A model generated the notes under the pieces. That model was not told where the DNA came from, searched no databases, and saw nothing but the letters and a program-made list of their open reading frames with translations. Of a stretch of 21,563 bases of DNA, positions 1 to 7,726 are shown in pieces. Numbering within the stretch: the first letter of the stretch is position 1; every line of letters starts with the position of its first letter. The stretch is from the NCBI GenBank assembly GCA_023399035.1, contig JAEWQX010000132.1, positions 1 to 21,563 on the forward strand. Reading direction: 5' to 3'. This DNA is from Bacillota bacterium (lineage in GTDB: Bacteria; Bacillota; Clostridia; Clostridiales; Clostridiaceae). A program made the position numbers and the translations under genes.

Positions 1-340
1 CAACCTTATCTATGTCCATTTCAAAAGTATCTTTCTTAACATCAACATAAATTGGCTTTATTCCTCTGTGGACTGCAACGCTTGATGTTGCTGTATATGT
101 GTAAGGAGTTGTTATTATTTCATCTCCCTCTTTTATATCAAAAACTTTTAATACTAATTCCATTGCTGCTGTAGCACTGTTTAATGCCAAGGCCTTATTT
201 ACTTTACAATAATTTTCTATGCCTTCTTCAAACTTAGCAAGCTGTGGACCTGATGTTATCCATCCGCTTCTTAAGACTTCACATACTGCCTGTATTTCTT
301 CTTCTGTTATATCTGGTGGTGAAAAAGGTATCTTTTTCAT
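1..340 (-). CDS. DegT/DnrJ/EryC1/StrS family PLP aminotransferase, N-terminal part
   Basis: This minus-strand frame runs off the left edge; about 113 N-terminal residues are visible. It opens MKKIPFSPPDITEEEIQAV, continues with LRSGWITSGPQLAKFEE and NKALALNSATAAMELVLK, then GDEIITTPYTYTATSSVAVHRG and IKPIYVDV. This is the usual N-terminal order of the DegT/DnrJ/EryC1/StrS sugar aminotransferase family: the SGWITSGP motif, the cofactor-phosphate-binding N-S-A-T-A-A stretch and the T-P-Y-T-Y-T-A-T segment. The family uses PLP to transaminate keto-sugars during synthesis of amino sugars for surface polysaccharide or glycoprotein glycans. The catalytic lysine lies outside the window. The ATG at 340 has AGAGG 10 nt upstream. 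The sugar substrate cannot be told from this part. Confidence 0.93.
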   Translation of the reverse strand, partial: MKKIPFSPPDITEEEIQAVCEVLRSGWITSGPQLAKFEEGIENYCKVNKALALNSATAAMELVLKVFDIKEGDEIITTPYTYTATSSVAVHRGIKPIYVDVKKDTFEMDIDKV

Positions 341-464
341 TATATTTCATCCTCTCTTATTTAAACTCTGAATTTACTATAATTTAAGCGTTCATCTTAT
401 ATAAGAATAATACAGCTGTCTAGAATCGATTTTCCAATTCTATAATATTTCCTCTTCAGAAATT

Positions 465-495
465 ATTATAATTTCCTCCCCTGGGTCAGAGTCAA
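465..495 (-). promoter_or_regulatory. Promoter with 19-bp spacer and central dyad (MerR-type layout) for the DegT-family gene
   Basis: On the minus strand a -35 TTGACT (495-490) and a -10 TATAAT (470-465) are separated by 19 bp. That is too long for unaided sigma-A but typical of promoters untwisted by MerR-family activators. The spacer region carries a dyad, TC-N3-CCC-A-GGG-N3-GA, centred near 483. Both hexamers are close to consensus. The predicted leader to the ATG at 340 is about 118 nt. The MerR assignment is an inference from spacing and symmetry; no merR-like gene is visible in the window. Confidence 0.5.
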
Positions 496-656
496 TACTA
501 AGAAATTATTTATTAATATAATTTCCTGACTGTTATTGTAAAGCTTTTTGCTTCATGAATTCATTATACTATGATAATATATCTTTTTCTTGTTATTTTT
601 CTTAATTCTTATAAATATTAAATGGTCGTATATAATAAGCATGAAAATGACAATTA

Positions 657-723
657 AATAAATTAAAAGCATAAATTCAATGTACATATGATAATATACA
701 TTTTAATTTATGCTTAATTTATT
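657..723 (-). terminator. AT-rich inverted repeat, probable terminator of the M28 peptidase gene
   Basis: The arms 657-677 and 705-723 pair over about 19 bp (AATAAATTAA...GCATAAATT) with a two-base bulge. The loop contains a second partial dyad (AATGTA...TACATT). It lies 40 bp downstream of the peptidase stop codon. The low GC makes it a weak candidate. Confidence 0.45.
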
Positions 724-761
724 TATCATCCTTATTATGAAATGAGCTGAAATCTTCTGTA

Positions 762-1862
762 TTAAAAATCTGTTTTATCATTATTTATTATAAAATCAGC
801 TATAACTTCTGCAAGTTTATCTATATCATTGAAATTAATATTTTCAGGATTGTCACTATTATTGTGAATATATTTATATATATTGTCCTGACTTATGTAT
901 ATATTAGAAATCCCTGCCTTTTCAAAACTCAAGCTGTCACTGTTTCCGCCTTTTAAAGGTACATCAGAATATGAAAGCCTGTTATACTTAAAGCATTTCT
1001 TCATATCTTCCGTAAGCTTATCAGACCTTGCACTTGTATTATTAAGGGTTATACTGCCTGCATTTTTTCCCCCTACACAATCTATATTTATATTATAGAT
1101 ATTGGAATATCTTCCTTTTATCTTTTTTACAAATGCACTGCTTCCCTGAAAATCTGTTTCCTCTCCATTAAAGAACACAAATATTATATCCCTTGCATAA
1201 TTTCTTTTATCTCCCTTGTCTTTAAGAATCTCTGCAGTCTTTACAACTGCTGCAACACCTGAAGCATTATCTAATGCTCCCCTCTTCATCCTGCCTTCAT
1301 CTTTTCTGCTTCCAATGTTGTCAAAATGTGCACTTATTACGACACCTTTTGTACTGTCACTGCCTTTTATCATTCCAGCAATATTATTAACAGATTTATA
1401 CTGGCAGTTTTCATCATCTATTACATTATATTTGGGATAAACCCACTGAGTATATGGAACACAATAACGTTTTCCAATTACAGGCTCCAGGTTCATTTCC
1501 TTGAGTATTCCTGAAAGATATTCTGCACTCTTTTCATTTCCTTTTGAACCTACAAGTCTTTGAGCATATTCATCACTGCATAGTTTTTCTACAATTTCTT
1601 TTGTACTATATACCTTACCTTCTTTAAATTTAAATATTGAAGGCAGTGCATGAGGCTTAAATTCATTAAATACTGAAACTTCACTGGCTGTTGAATTTAA
1701 GATGATATCATCACATAAGAGTGAGTTATCCATAAGTCTGCATTTTTCCATGCTTTCATATATTGATGATTCCCTATGATGATTTATTATTTTATTGCCA
1801 TATTTAATAACTGAACAAAGCATTGTAAAAATTATCAATAATATTAGAAATTTATCTGTCAC
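762..1862 (-). CDS. Membrane-anchored M28-family zinc metallopeptidase
   Basis: A 366-residue protein with a hydrophobic N-terminal segment (about residues 5-20) and no obvious cleavage site, so probably anchored with the catalytic domain outside the cell. The co-catalytic di-zinc ligands of the M28 aminopeptidase family can be followed: the SAHFD motif (H179, D181), GALDN (D198, bridging Asp), NGEE (E234 catalytic base, E235 ligand), NIDCVG (D261) and the C-terminal YIHNNSD (H333). The expected product is an exported or cell-associated aminopeptidase; the substrate cannot be predicted. The start is uncertain. The frame opens with GTG at 1862 preceded by a poorly spaced GGTGGG (18 nt away). 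In-frame codons just upstream would read ATA-Lys-Lys-Asn-Phe, so a rare non-ATG start there is possible, as is the ATG at residue 14. It is divergent from the GGDEF gene. Confidence 0.9.
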   Translation of the reverse strand: MTDKFLILLIIFTMLCSVIKYGNKIINHHRESSIYESMEKCRLMDNSLLCDDIILNSTASEVSVFNEFKPHALPSIFKFKEGKVYSTKEIVEKLCSDEYAQRLVGSKGNEKSAEYLSGILKEMNLEPVIGKRYCVPYTQWVYPKYNVIDDENCQYKSVNNIAGMIKGSDSTKGVVISAHFDNIGSRKDEGRMKRGALDNASGVAAVVKTAEILKDKGDKRNYARDIIFVFFNGEETDFQGSSAFVKKIKGRYSNIYNINIDCVGGKNAGSITLNNTSARSDKLTEDMKKCFKYNRLSYSDVPLKGGNSDSLSFEKAGISNIYISQDNIYKYIHNNSDNPENINFNDIDKLAEVIADFIINNDKTDF

Positions 1863-2166
1863 AAAGTTTTTCTTTATAATCCCACCAGCTTTCCATGAAC
1901 TATTCAGCCAGATATTAGTTACACATTTTCATAATATATCTTATTACACCCAATATTAACTTTTCTCTTTTATATCAATATTATGTAACATGTGCATATT
2001 TTAATTACAATTTTTCCAGAAAGTATTGTATAATATATGTATATTTGTATTTTTCTTCTGGATTGTAAATATTTTTAGACAGCTTTACATATAAATTATT
2101 ATTTCAACTTTAATTTTAGTTAAAGGATTGTAATACATACTCTTGCATATTAAGGAGCTGATCAAC
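1863..2166. other. Divergent intergenic region, M28 peptidase / GGDEF protein
   Basis: About 300 bp of AT-rich DNA between divergent genes. The only convincing element is the plus-strand promoter at 2005-2034. I could not settle on a minus-strand promoter for the peptidase. The roughly 125-nt leader of the GGDEF gene shows no c-di-GMP riboswitch core. Confidence 0.6.
2005..2034 (+). promoter_or_regulatory. Probable sigma-A promoter of the GGDEF gene
   Basis: TTACAA at 2005-2010, an 18-bp spacer and a perfect TATAAT at 2029-2034. The predicted transcript start is near 2041, about 125 nt before the ATG at 2167. Confidence 0.5.
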
Positions 2167-3882
2167 ATGTTTAGAAGAAATAAAAAATACTTTTTACTCC
2201 TGACAGTTATTATTTTAATTTTATCAATTTTTATACCTGTTAATAACATTTCATCTTCCAATATATCTGCAGAAGATGGAGTGATATCTTTTCCGGACTA
2301 TAACCTTTTAAAAGAGGATAATGCCATGCTTGATGGTCAGTGGGATTTATACTATAATGAACTGCTTTCTCCTGATGATTTGAAAAATAGAAAACCGGAT
2401 ACTTTCTACAATATTCCTGGACGTTTAAGCAGTCAAATTGATAATGCACGAACAGGATATATGACACTCCACTTAAAAATTAATGTGCCTGAAGATGATG
2501 TTTATGGAATATATTTTTCTGAAATATTCACTTCAGCTAAAATATGGATAAATGGCATAAACTACGGAGGTTATGGTACTGTGGCAGAAAGTCTAGATGA
2601 AGAAAAAGCTAGCTATAAACCTCAGTATCTTTATTTCCCTTCAGAAAATAAAGAAATTGATATTGTAATAAATACAAGTGTTTACAGGGAAATAAAGCCA
2701 TATCTGCGTTCTCCTATATTTGGACTAAAAGATAATATAATGAAGATTAATTTAATGAAGGTTTCTATGGATGGACTTACAATAGGAGTCATGCTTATCA
2801 TGATCATTATTAATGCAGGATTTTTCTTTGCAAGTACAAGAAAGAAAAGGCATATTTACTTTTCAGCAATATGCTTCATACTTATTTTAAGATGTCTTGT
2901 ATTTAACAGCAGGCTTCTTGTTCAGTTTTTCCCAGGAACTCCATATGAATTAATAAGTAAAATTGCCGCAATTACCTTTTACTTGTGGGTAGCATTATAT
3001 ATATTCTTTTTAAATGATGTCTTTGACAATAAGATTAAAATTGTAAAGCCGGCAGCTGCTTTTGGAACATTTTTCACACTACTCTGCATATTCACTTCGA
3101 ATATGGTTTATGATAATATTCAGATTATATCTCACATAATAATTGCAGGCTTTATAATATATCTCCTATGGTTTATTCTTAAAGAAATTAAAAATAAAAA
3201 TAAGAAAGCCCAATTAAACTTTCTTTCATTTATTATATTATGTATTGCTGCCATAAATGACATACTTGTAAATAACGCTGTTGTTCCCAACCAATACTCA
3301 GCACTTTATGGTGGAATACTTTTTGTAATTATGGAATTGCTTTACATTTTTACAGATTACCAAAAAAGCATGAAAAAACTTGAAAACTTGAACAGGGATG
3401 GACTTACTACACTTTATAACAATAAATATATTAAGACCCTTTTATCACAGCTTATTCAAAGATATATAAACTGGAAGGAAAGATTCTCTCTCCTCATGAT
3501 TGATATAGATAACTTTAAATCCATAAATGATACTTATGGACATATGTTTGGTGACAGGGTAATTCTCGATGTAGCTACTATCCTTCTAGCTATTTCTGAT
3601 GATAAAGGATATGCTGGTCGTTTTGGGGGAGATGAATTTATTCTCATTCTTCCAGGTGCAGATGAAAAAGAAGCATTTGATACGGGAATGGAAATTATGA
3701 AAAAACTTGAGCATTTAAATGAGCTTAACCATGCTGAAAACCCCATATCAGTAAGCATCGGCGTATATGAAAATACATGCACAAGTGTACAGGACTGCAT
3801 GAATAATGCGGATTATGCTATGTATAAATCAAAGACAGGAGGAAAAAATCAAATCAGCATGATAAATTCAGCTATAATTTAA
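2167..3882 (+). CDS. 7TMR-DISM-type membrane sensor with GGDEF diguanylate cyclase domain
   Basis: A 571-residue protein. Domains in order: a signal-anchor helix (about 8-24); an extracytoplasmic jelly-roll-like region (about 45-190) with LDGQWDLYYNELL, resembling 7TMR-DISM sensory domains; seven hydrophobic segments (about 204-398); a short linker; then a GGDEF domain (about 405-571). The active-site signature RFGGDEF is intact at 485-491, with MIDIDNFKSINDTYGH upstream as the metal/substrate-binding stretch, so it should make c-di-GMP from two GTP. The inhibitory RxxD I-site expected just before the signature is absent (D-D-K-G occupies that place). The ATG at 2167 is chosen over the in-frame ATG at 2143 because AAGGAG (2152-2157) lies 9 nt upstream of it, inside the longer frame. 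No EAL/HD-GYP partner or receptor gene is nearby, so the ligand and output are unknown. Confidence 0.93.
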   Translation: MFRRNKKYFLLLTVIILILSIFIPVNNISSSNISAEDGVISFPDYNLLKEDNAMLDGQWDLYYNELLSPDDLKNRKPDTFYNIPGRLSSQIDNARTGYMTLHLKINVPEDDVYGIYFSEIFTSAKIWINGINYGGYGTVAESLDEEKASYKPQYLYFPSENKEIDIVINTSVYREIKPYLRSPIFGLKDNIMKINLMKVSMDGLTIGVMLIMIIINAGFFFASTRKKRHIYFSAICFILILRCLVFNSRLLVQFFPGTPYELISKIAAITFYLWVALYIFFLNDVFDNKIKIVKPAAAFGTFFTLLCIFTSNMVYDNIQIISHIIIAGFIIYLLWFILKEIKNKNKKAQLNFLSFIILCIAAINDILVNNAVVPNQYSALYGGILFVIMELLYIFTDYQKSMKKLENLNRDGLTTLYNNKYIKTLLSQLIQRYINWKERFSLLMIDIDNFKSINDTYGHMFGDRVILDVATILLAISDDKGYAGRFGGDEFILILPGADEKEAFDTGMEIMKKLEHLNELNHAENPISVSIGVYENTCTSVQDCMNNADYAMYKSKTGGKNQISMINSAII

Positions 3883-4110
3883 TTTAATTTTAGAAAATCT
3901 ATTTTGATTCAGAATTAAAACATATTATAATATATCTATAAGCTATAAAACTGCTTAGCTATACAGCTCTTCTATTATATAATGAGTGAAATGATATTTT
4001 GATCATAATAATCTGCATGTAATCTTTCATTCTATGAAATATTTAATTCATTTGTGAACTAAGTTCATATTAAAAATTTATTAATCTATAAAACAGAGAG
4101 GTTGATACAT

Positions 4111-4605
4111 ATGGAAATTGAAAGAAAATGGTTGTTTAAATCAATTGCAGCACCAGAAGGTACTACAGTTCTTGGCGAATATTTTTATAAACAGGCATAT
4201 ATAAGTATAAATCCTGAAGTACGAATACGAGCTCGAAGAGCTGCAGGTGAGGATAACTTCACTTATGCCTTGTGTATAAAAAGCAAAGGTAGTATTGAAA
4301 GAATTGAAGTTCAAAAAGAACTTACAGAAAAAGAATTCCATGAACTTATGATAGTAGGAAATATAAATGAAGATGATTTTATAACAAAGCATTTTTATAG
4401 ATATGTAGTTAATAGACATGAACTCACTTTAGGAGCTGCTGATATTGGTAAGCCTACTGAATTCTTTTATGGTGAAATAGAATTTAATTCTGTGGAAGAA
4501 GCTGATGCATTCACTGCTCCTGACTGGTTTGGAGAGGAAGTTACTTCTGATCCCCAATACAGGATGTCAAATTTTTGGGAGAGAACGCGTTTAAAAAATA
4601 AATAA
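4111..4605 (+). CDS. CYTH-domain protein, probable inorganic triphosphatase-like enzyme
   Basis: A 164-residue single-domain protein of the CYTH / triphosphate tunnel metalloenzyme superfamily. The defining ExExK motif is at the very N-terminus (E2-I-E4-R-K6). It is followed by basic tunnel residues (VRIRARR, about 37-43; CIKSKG, about 55-60), the E-V-Q-K-E strand, and acidic EFFYGEIEF near residue 120. These proteins bind triphosphate-containing substrates with divalent metal; many bacterial members hydrolyse inorganic triphosphate, but others differ, so the substrate is inferred only at class level. The ATG at 4111 has AGAGAGG about 8 nt upstream and gives a protein starting exactly at the CYTH motif; the upstream in-frame TTG at 4102 overlaps the RBS and is rejected. 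A small dyad TGAAC-TAA-GTTCA (4055-4067) sits just upstream. It is convergent with the HAD gene. Confidence 0.9.
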   Translation: MEIERKWLFKSIAAPEGTTVLGEYFYKQAYISINPEVRIRARRAAGEDNFTYALCIKSKGSIERIEVQKELTEKEFHELMIVGNINEDDFITKHFYRYVVNRHELTLGAADIGKPTEFFYGEIEFNSVEEADAFTAPDWFGEEVTSDPQYRMSNFWERTRLKNK

Positions 4606-4618
4606 TAATTAATCATTT

Positions 4619-4665
4619 AAAAAATAGAGTGTTCCTTGTTTACTTGACGAAGCACTCTATTTTTT
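4619..4665. terminator. Bidirectional terminator between the CYTH and HAD genes
   Basis: Perfect 13-bp arms (4619-4631 and 4653-4665, AAAAAATAGAGTG / CACTCTATTTTTT) around a 21-nt loop. There is a T6 run on each strand, so it can end both convergent transcripts. Confidence 0.88.
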
Positions 4666-4741
4666 AGTATACTCATTTATTTAAAATGATTTAAAAATTA
4701 TAAATGTTTATAATTTAGATTATTATTACATTTATACCTTT

Positions 4742-5407
4742 TTATTTTAGAATTTCCCCTTTGATATATTCCCTTATTTCATCGAGATTCTTAAAATTAG
4801 CTTTACAGCATTTTAATATTGCTTCATCAGCTTCTTTTAAATCCTCAACATGAATTGGAAACATACCTGCATTATATGCTGCATTAATTCCTGCTGGCGA
4901 ATCTTCTATTACAATACATTCACTTGGATTAACCCCTATTTTTTCTGCTGCCTTTAAGAATATCTCAGGGTCTGGCTTTAAATTCTTTATTTCATCTCCA
5001 CATACTACATCATCAAAAAGCTCTTTTATTCCTGCCATCTTAAGCTGGATTTCTGCACGCCACATTCTTGCGCTTGTTGCAAGAGCTGTCCTTATATTGT
5101 TTTCCTTTAGATATGTAAGTATTTCTTCTGCACCTTTTTTCATTGGAACTCTTCCTGATTCTATGATTTCTTTAAGTATTCGGTCCTTATCCTTGTACAT
5201 TTCTTCAATTGGAAGATCATCTCCAAAAGTGCTCTTAAATGTCCTTATTGCATTATCTCTTCCTGTTCCCATTATAGATATATATGTTTCTCTTTTCAGG
5301 TCATATCCATAACTTTTAAATACCTTTGTCCACGTATCTAAATAAGCCTTTTCTGTATCAAAAATAACTCCATCCATATCAAATAGTACACCTTTTAATT
5401 TATCCAT
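4742..5407 (-). CDS. HAD-superfamily phosphatase, beta-phosphoglucomutase-like
   Basis: A 221-residue HAD hydrolase. Motif I is VLFDMDGVIFDTE (nucleophile D10, acid/base D12). Motif II is the LATSA strand end (about 109-113), the conserved Lys is in NLKPDPEIF (about 143-151), and motif III is VIEDSPAGINAA (about 161-172). A helical cap is inserted between motifs I and II, as in the subfamily I beta-PGM / phosphoglycolate phosphatase / pseudouridine phosphatase group. It probably dephosphorylates or isomerises a small phosphorylated sugar; the exact substrate cannot be read from sequence. The ATG at 5407 has TTAGGAGAG about 5-8 nt upstream. It is monocistronic, convergent with the CYTH gene and shares its terminator. 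Confidence 0.92.
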   Translation of the reverse strand: MDKLKGVLFDMDGVIFDTEKAYLDTWTKVFKSYGYDLKRETYISIMGTGRDNAIRTFKSTFGDDLPIEEMYKDKDRILKEIIESGRVPMKKGAEEILTYLKENNIRTALATSARMWRAEIQLKMAGIKELFDDVVCGDEIKNLKPDPEIFLKAAEKIGVNPSECIVIEDSPAGINAAYNAGMFPIHVEDLKEADEAILKCCKANFKNLDEIREYIKGEILK

Positions 5408-5717
5408 TTTTCTCTCCTAACAATAAAATTATAATTATATATCTAAACTCATTAACTATATTTTAACACATTGTCAGATTTATTTTATAATAATATAATT
5501 CTTAGGTTTTATTTTTTAATATAAAATTTGTTATATATCACTGCATTGTTTGTATATGTTTTCTTTGCACTATACAATCATTAATAAAAAAATTAATTAA
5601 TCCATCAAAAATTATTCTCTACATAATATAAAAAACTTGAAATCTCTAAAAAAGCTCTTCCCAATAAATTAGGAAAAGCTTTTTAAATTATCTATATAAA
5701 CTATCTTTAACTCAGGG
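5408..5717. other. Intergenic region between the CW-repeat protein gene and the HAD gene
   Basis: 310 bp. It contains the terminator of the downstream-facing CW-repeat gene (5649-5684). The remainder is very AT-rich and should hold the HAD promoter, but I could not choose a convincing -35/-10 pair. Confidence 0.6.
5649..5684 (-). terminator. Terminator of the CW-repeat protein gene
   Basis: Arms 5649-5661 and 5672-5684 form a 13-bp stem with one mismatch (core AAAAAGCT-TTCC / GGAA-AGCTTTTT) and a 10-nt loop. On the minus strand the stem ends in a T run. It lies 34 bp past the stop codon. Confidence 0.8.
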
Positions 5718-7565
5718 TTATACGCCTGGAACCCATGCACCGCTTGAATTTACATAGTATCCATTTACTCTTGTATTTGCAGCCATAGTTCCATCACTCC
5801 AGAAGTAATACCATACTCCTCCTATACATCTCCAGCCGCTCTTAGCCATCATACCTTCATATCCATAGCTGTCACTTACTGGATTGAAGTAGTACCAGTA
5901 TCCATTAATCTTCTGCCATCCAACTTTCATAGCACCTTGATTTCCATCTGAATTAGGATTCAAATAATAATAAGCCCCATTTAAATTAATAAATGCTGTA
6001 GCCATCTGTCCATTTCCATAGAAATAATACCAGTTTCCTAATTCGTAATACCAGCCAGTTCTCTTGCTGCCATCACTATAATAGAAATACCAATATCCAC
6101 CTTGCTTAACCCATCCGCTTGGCACTACATTAGAAGTTCCATTATTATTTGTTCCTGAACCATTGTTATTGCTGCTGTTATTATTGTTATTATTGTTGTT
6201 ATTATTATTGCTATTATTTCCATTATTATTATTGTTATTGTCCGATGTTCCTGAAGCAGCTTTACCATTTACAACTGCTGCATATATTTCATTTGAAGTG
6301 CTCCATGCAACAAAGTTATTTTCATTATATACATCAAGCCTGTTTAATGAAGTATCACATGTATAAATATCTGAAGGTGTTAACCCATTAAATTTGAATA
6401 TCTTGCCTTTATTTATTCCCCATACATTTCCGTCTACATCAATACATGGTGAACTTCCGCTTGTAATATCATGTTTCTCATCATCAGCAGCCTTTACAAG
6501 ATAAACATCAAGCTTATCACTTCCTCCGTCAAGTGCAACCTTATTTTTTTCCATAGAGAACTTTGTTACCTTTATTTCATCACTGGCTGTTTTCTGAGTA
6601 AGATAAAGAGTTCCCTTCTTTACGCTGTATATTGAATCTGAACTGCTTAAGCTTGATGATGTTATAAGATTTACTGCCTTATCACTGTCTTCATCCTTAA
6701 ATCCATCAGTAAGCATATACGAATCTACAGACTTAGGAAGATCTGCTCCATCCTTATTGCCACTTCTGCTCTTTGAAATCTTCTGAACGAATGTCTGATG
6801 ATCTTCTGAACCAGATGTGCTGCCTCCTGATACACCTACTTCAGTAAGTGTATAAATATAATCATTATCCTGTGCAATTACGTTCATTGAGATTAACTCT
6901 GCAGTCACATCGTTGTTTGCTTTTCCAAACTCATCTATATTTACAGTCTTTCCACCTGAAATAACTCTTAGATTTGCCTTGCTTGAAGCATCCACATAAG
7001 TTCCACTATTATTTACAAATCCTATGAACTTGCCATCACTTGTGACATTATCATGGTTTTCAGCATCACTTCCTGGAGTTGCTGTGTATTTATACCATAC
7101 ATCTCCAAATTGTTTCTGTCCTATACGCTCAAGATTACTCTTATCTACAGATACGTTTTTACCATATCTGTCTGTATTCTTTAAAGTCCTCTTCAAAGAA
7201 TTGGCTGCATCTTCCTGCTTGTCTTCTACTGTTGTTCCAGTATCTATTTTCCCTGAAGATATATCAACAAGATAATTTTCTGAATCTGATTCCCTTGCAA
7301 TTACATATTTATCACCATATTTAACATTGTAATCATCATAATCATCTGCTTTATCAACTTCTGTATCTTTACTATTATCACTTACGTATACAGAATTGCT
7401 GCCATCATCCTTATATCCCTCATAAATATACCTGCCATTATAAGCTACTGCGCTGTCAAATTTTCCATCCTTTGTTTTAACTGAAGTTGCGGCACTTGCT
7501 GGAATTATTGAAATTACAGATGCAGCTGCAACTAATAATGCTGTTATTTTAGCTCGTTTAAACAT
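5718..7565 (-). CDS. Secreted protein: unrecognised N-terminal region, Asn-rich linker, C-terminal choline-binding-type (CW) repeats
   Basis: A 615-residue exported protein. A signal peptide (1-25, cleavage near ASA-AT) precedes a roughly 410-residue acidic, Ser/Asp/Lys-rich region that I do not recognise. Recurrent short strand-like units (for example DVDGNVWGINKGKIFKFNG) suggest a beta-propeller-like or repeated beta fold. Residues 442-479 are an almost pure Asn/Gly/Ser linker. Residues 484-615 hold about six CW repeats of the GYWYYF...GW type, which in related proteins bind choline or other wall polymer groups. The last 93 residues are about 85% identical to the end of the 719-residue LRR protein. 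It is likely a wall-associated surface protein. The ATG at 7565 has GAGGG 7 nt upstream. It is single-gene, with its own terminator at 5649-5684. Confidence 0.88.
   Translation of the reverse strand: MFKRAKITALLVAAASVISIIPASAATSVKTKDGKFDSAVAYNGRYIYEGYKDDGSNSVYVSDNSKDTEVDKADDYDDYNVKYGDKYVIARESDSENYLVDISSGKIDTGTTVEDKQEDAANSLKRTLKNTDRYGKNVSVDKSNLERIGQKQFGDVWYKYTATPGSDAENHDNVTSDGKFIGFVNNSGTYVDASSKANLRVISGGKTVNIDEFGKANNDVTAELISMNVIAQDNDYIYTLTEVGVSGGSTSGSEDHQTFVQKISKSRSGNKDGADLPKSVDSYMLTDGFKDEDSDKAVNLITSSSLSSSDSIYSVKKGTLYLTQKTASDEIKVTKFSMEKNKVALDGGSDKLDVYLVKAADDEKHDITSGSSPCIDVDGNVWGINKGKIFKFNGLTPSDIYTCDTSLNRLDVYNENNFVAWSTSNEIYAAVVNGKAASGTSDNNNNNNGNNSNNNNNNNNNNNSSNNNGSGTNNNGTSNVVPSGWVKQGGYWYFYYSDGSKRTGWYYELGNWYYFYGNGQMATAFINLNGAYYYLNPNSDGNQGAMKVGWQKINGYWYYFNPVSDSYGYEGMMAKSGWRCIGGVWYYFWSDGTMAANTRVNGYYVNSSGAWVPGV
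5731..6014. repeat. Dispersed 284-bp repeat, copy 1 (CW-repeat coding)
   Basis: It encodes the last 93 or so residues of the 615-residue protein. It aligns without any gap to 14384-14667, the end of the 719-residue protein gene; about 79 of 93 encoded residues match. The corresponding part of the 525-residue protein gene (about 9210-9480) is a more distant relative. Confidence 0.85.
6129..6242 (-). repeat. AAT/AAC trinucleotide-rich tract encoding a poly-Asn linker
   Basis: It encodes residues 442-479: runs of up to eleven consecutive Asn with a few Ser, Gly and Thr. The tract mixes AAT and AAC codons. Slippage here would change linker length by whole residues without a frameshift. Confidence 0.85.
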
Positions 7566-7617
7566 GAACTATCCCTCATTCCTGTATAATAAAACTGATT
7601 GGCATTTCCACCTTTCG

Positions 7618-7660
7618 CTATATAGTACAAGATATGATTTATTTTAAGGTACCATTTTTT
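7618..7660 (-). promoter_or_regulatory. Shared upstream block of secreted CW-protein genes, copy 1
   Basis: On the minus strand: ATGGTACCTTAAAATAAA (from about 7655) followed after about 23 bp by CTATATAG (7625-7618). The same order, GTAC(C/T), A-rich stretch, TATA(T)AG, occurs upstream of the other two CW-repeat genes (16563-16610 and 10806-10846). Confidence 0.4.
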
Positions 7661-7726
7661 GTAAAATATAAATTTTATATAAACAAATTATAAACAATAT
7701 ATAAATAACTCAGTATATTAACTTTT

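Larger units (their letters stand above)
341..761. other. Intergenic region between the DegT-family gene and the M28 peptidase
   Basis: About 420 bp without a convincing gene. It holds the 19-bp-spacer promoter at 465-495 and, at 657-723, a long AT-rich inverted repeat that probably ends the M28 peptidase transcript. The rest (about 500-650) is AT-rich with nothing I can assign. Confidence 0.6.

Noticed and set aside
2035..2166. c-di-GMP riboswitch in the leader of the GGDEF gene
   Set aside because: No recognisable riboswitch core or paired GNRA-loop helix is present; the leader is plain AT-rich sequence.
3883..4110. Terminator of the GGDEF gene around TAAGC...GCTTA (about 3940-3962)
   Set aside because: The stem is only about 5-6 bp and lacks a T run, so I do not call it.
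6129..6242. CRISPR or other spaced repeat array in the Asn tract
   Set aside because: It is an in-frame AAT/AAC codon run with no repeat-spacer structure.
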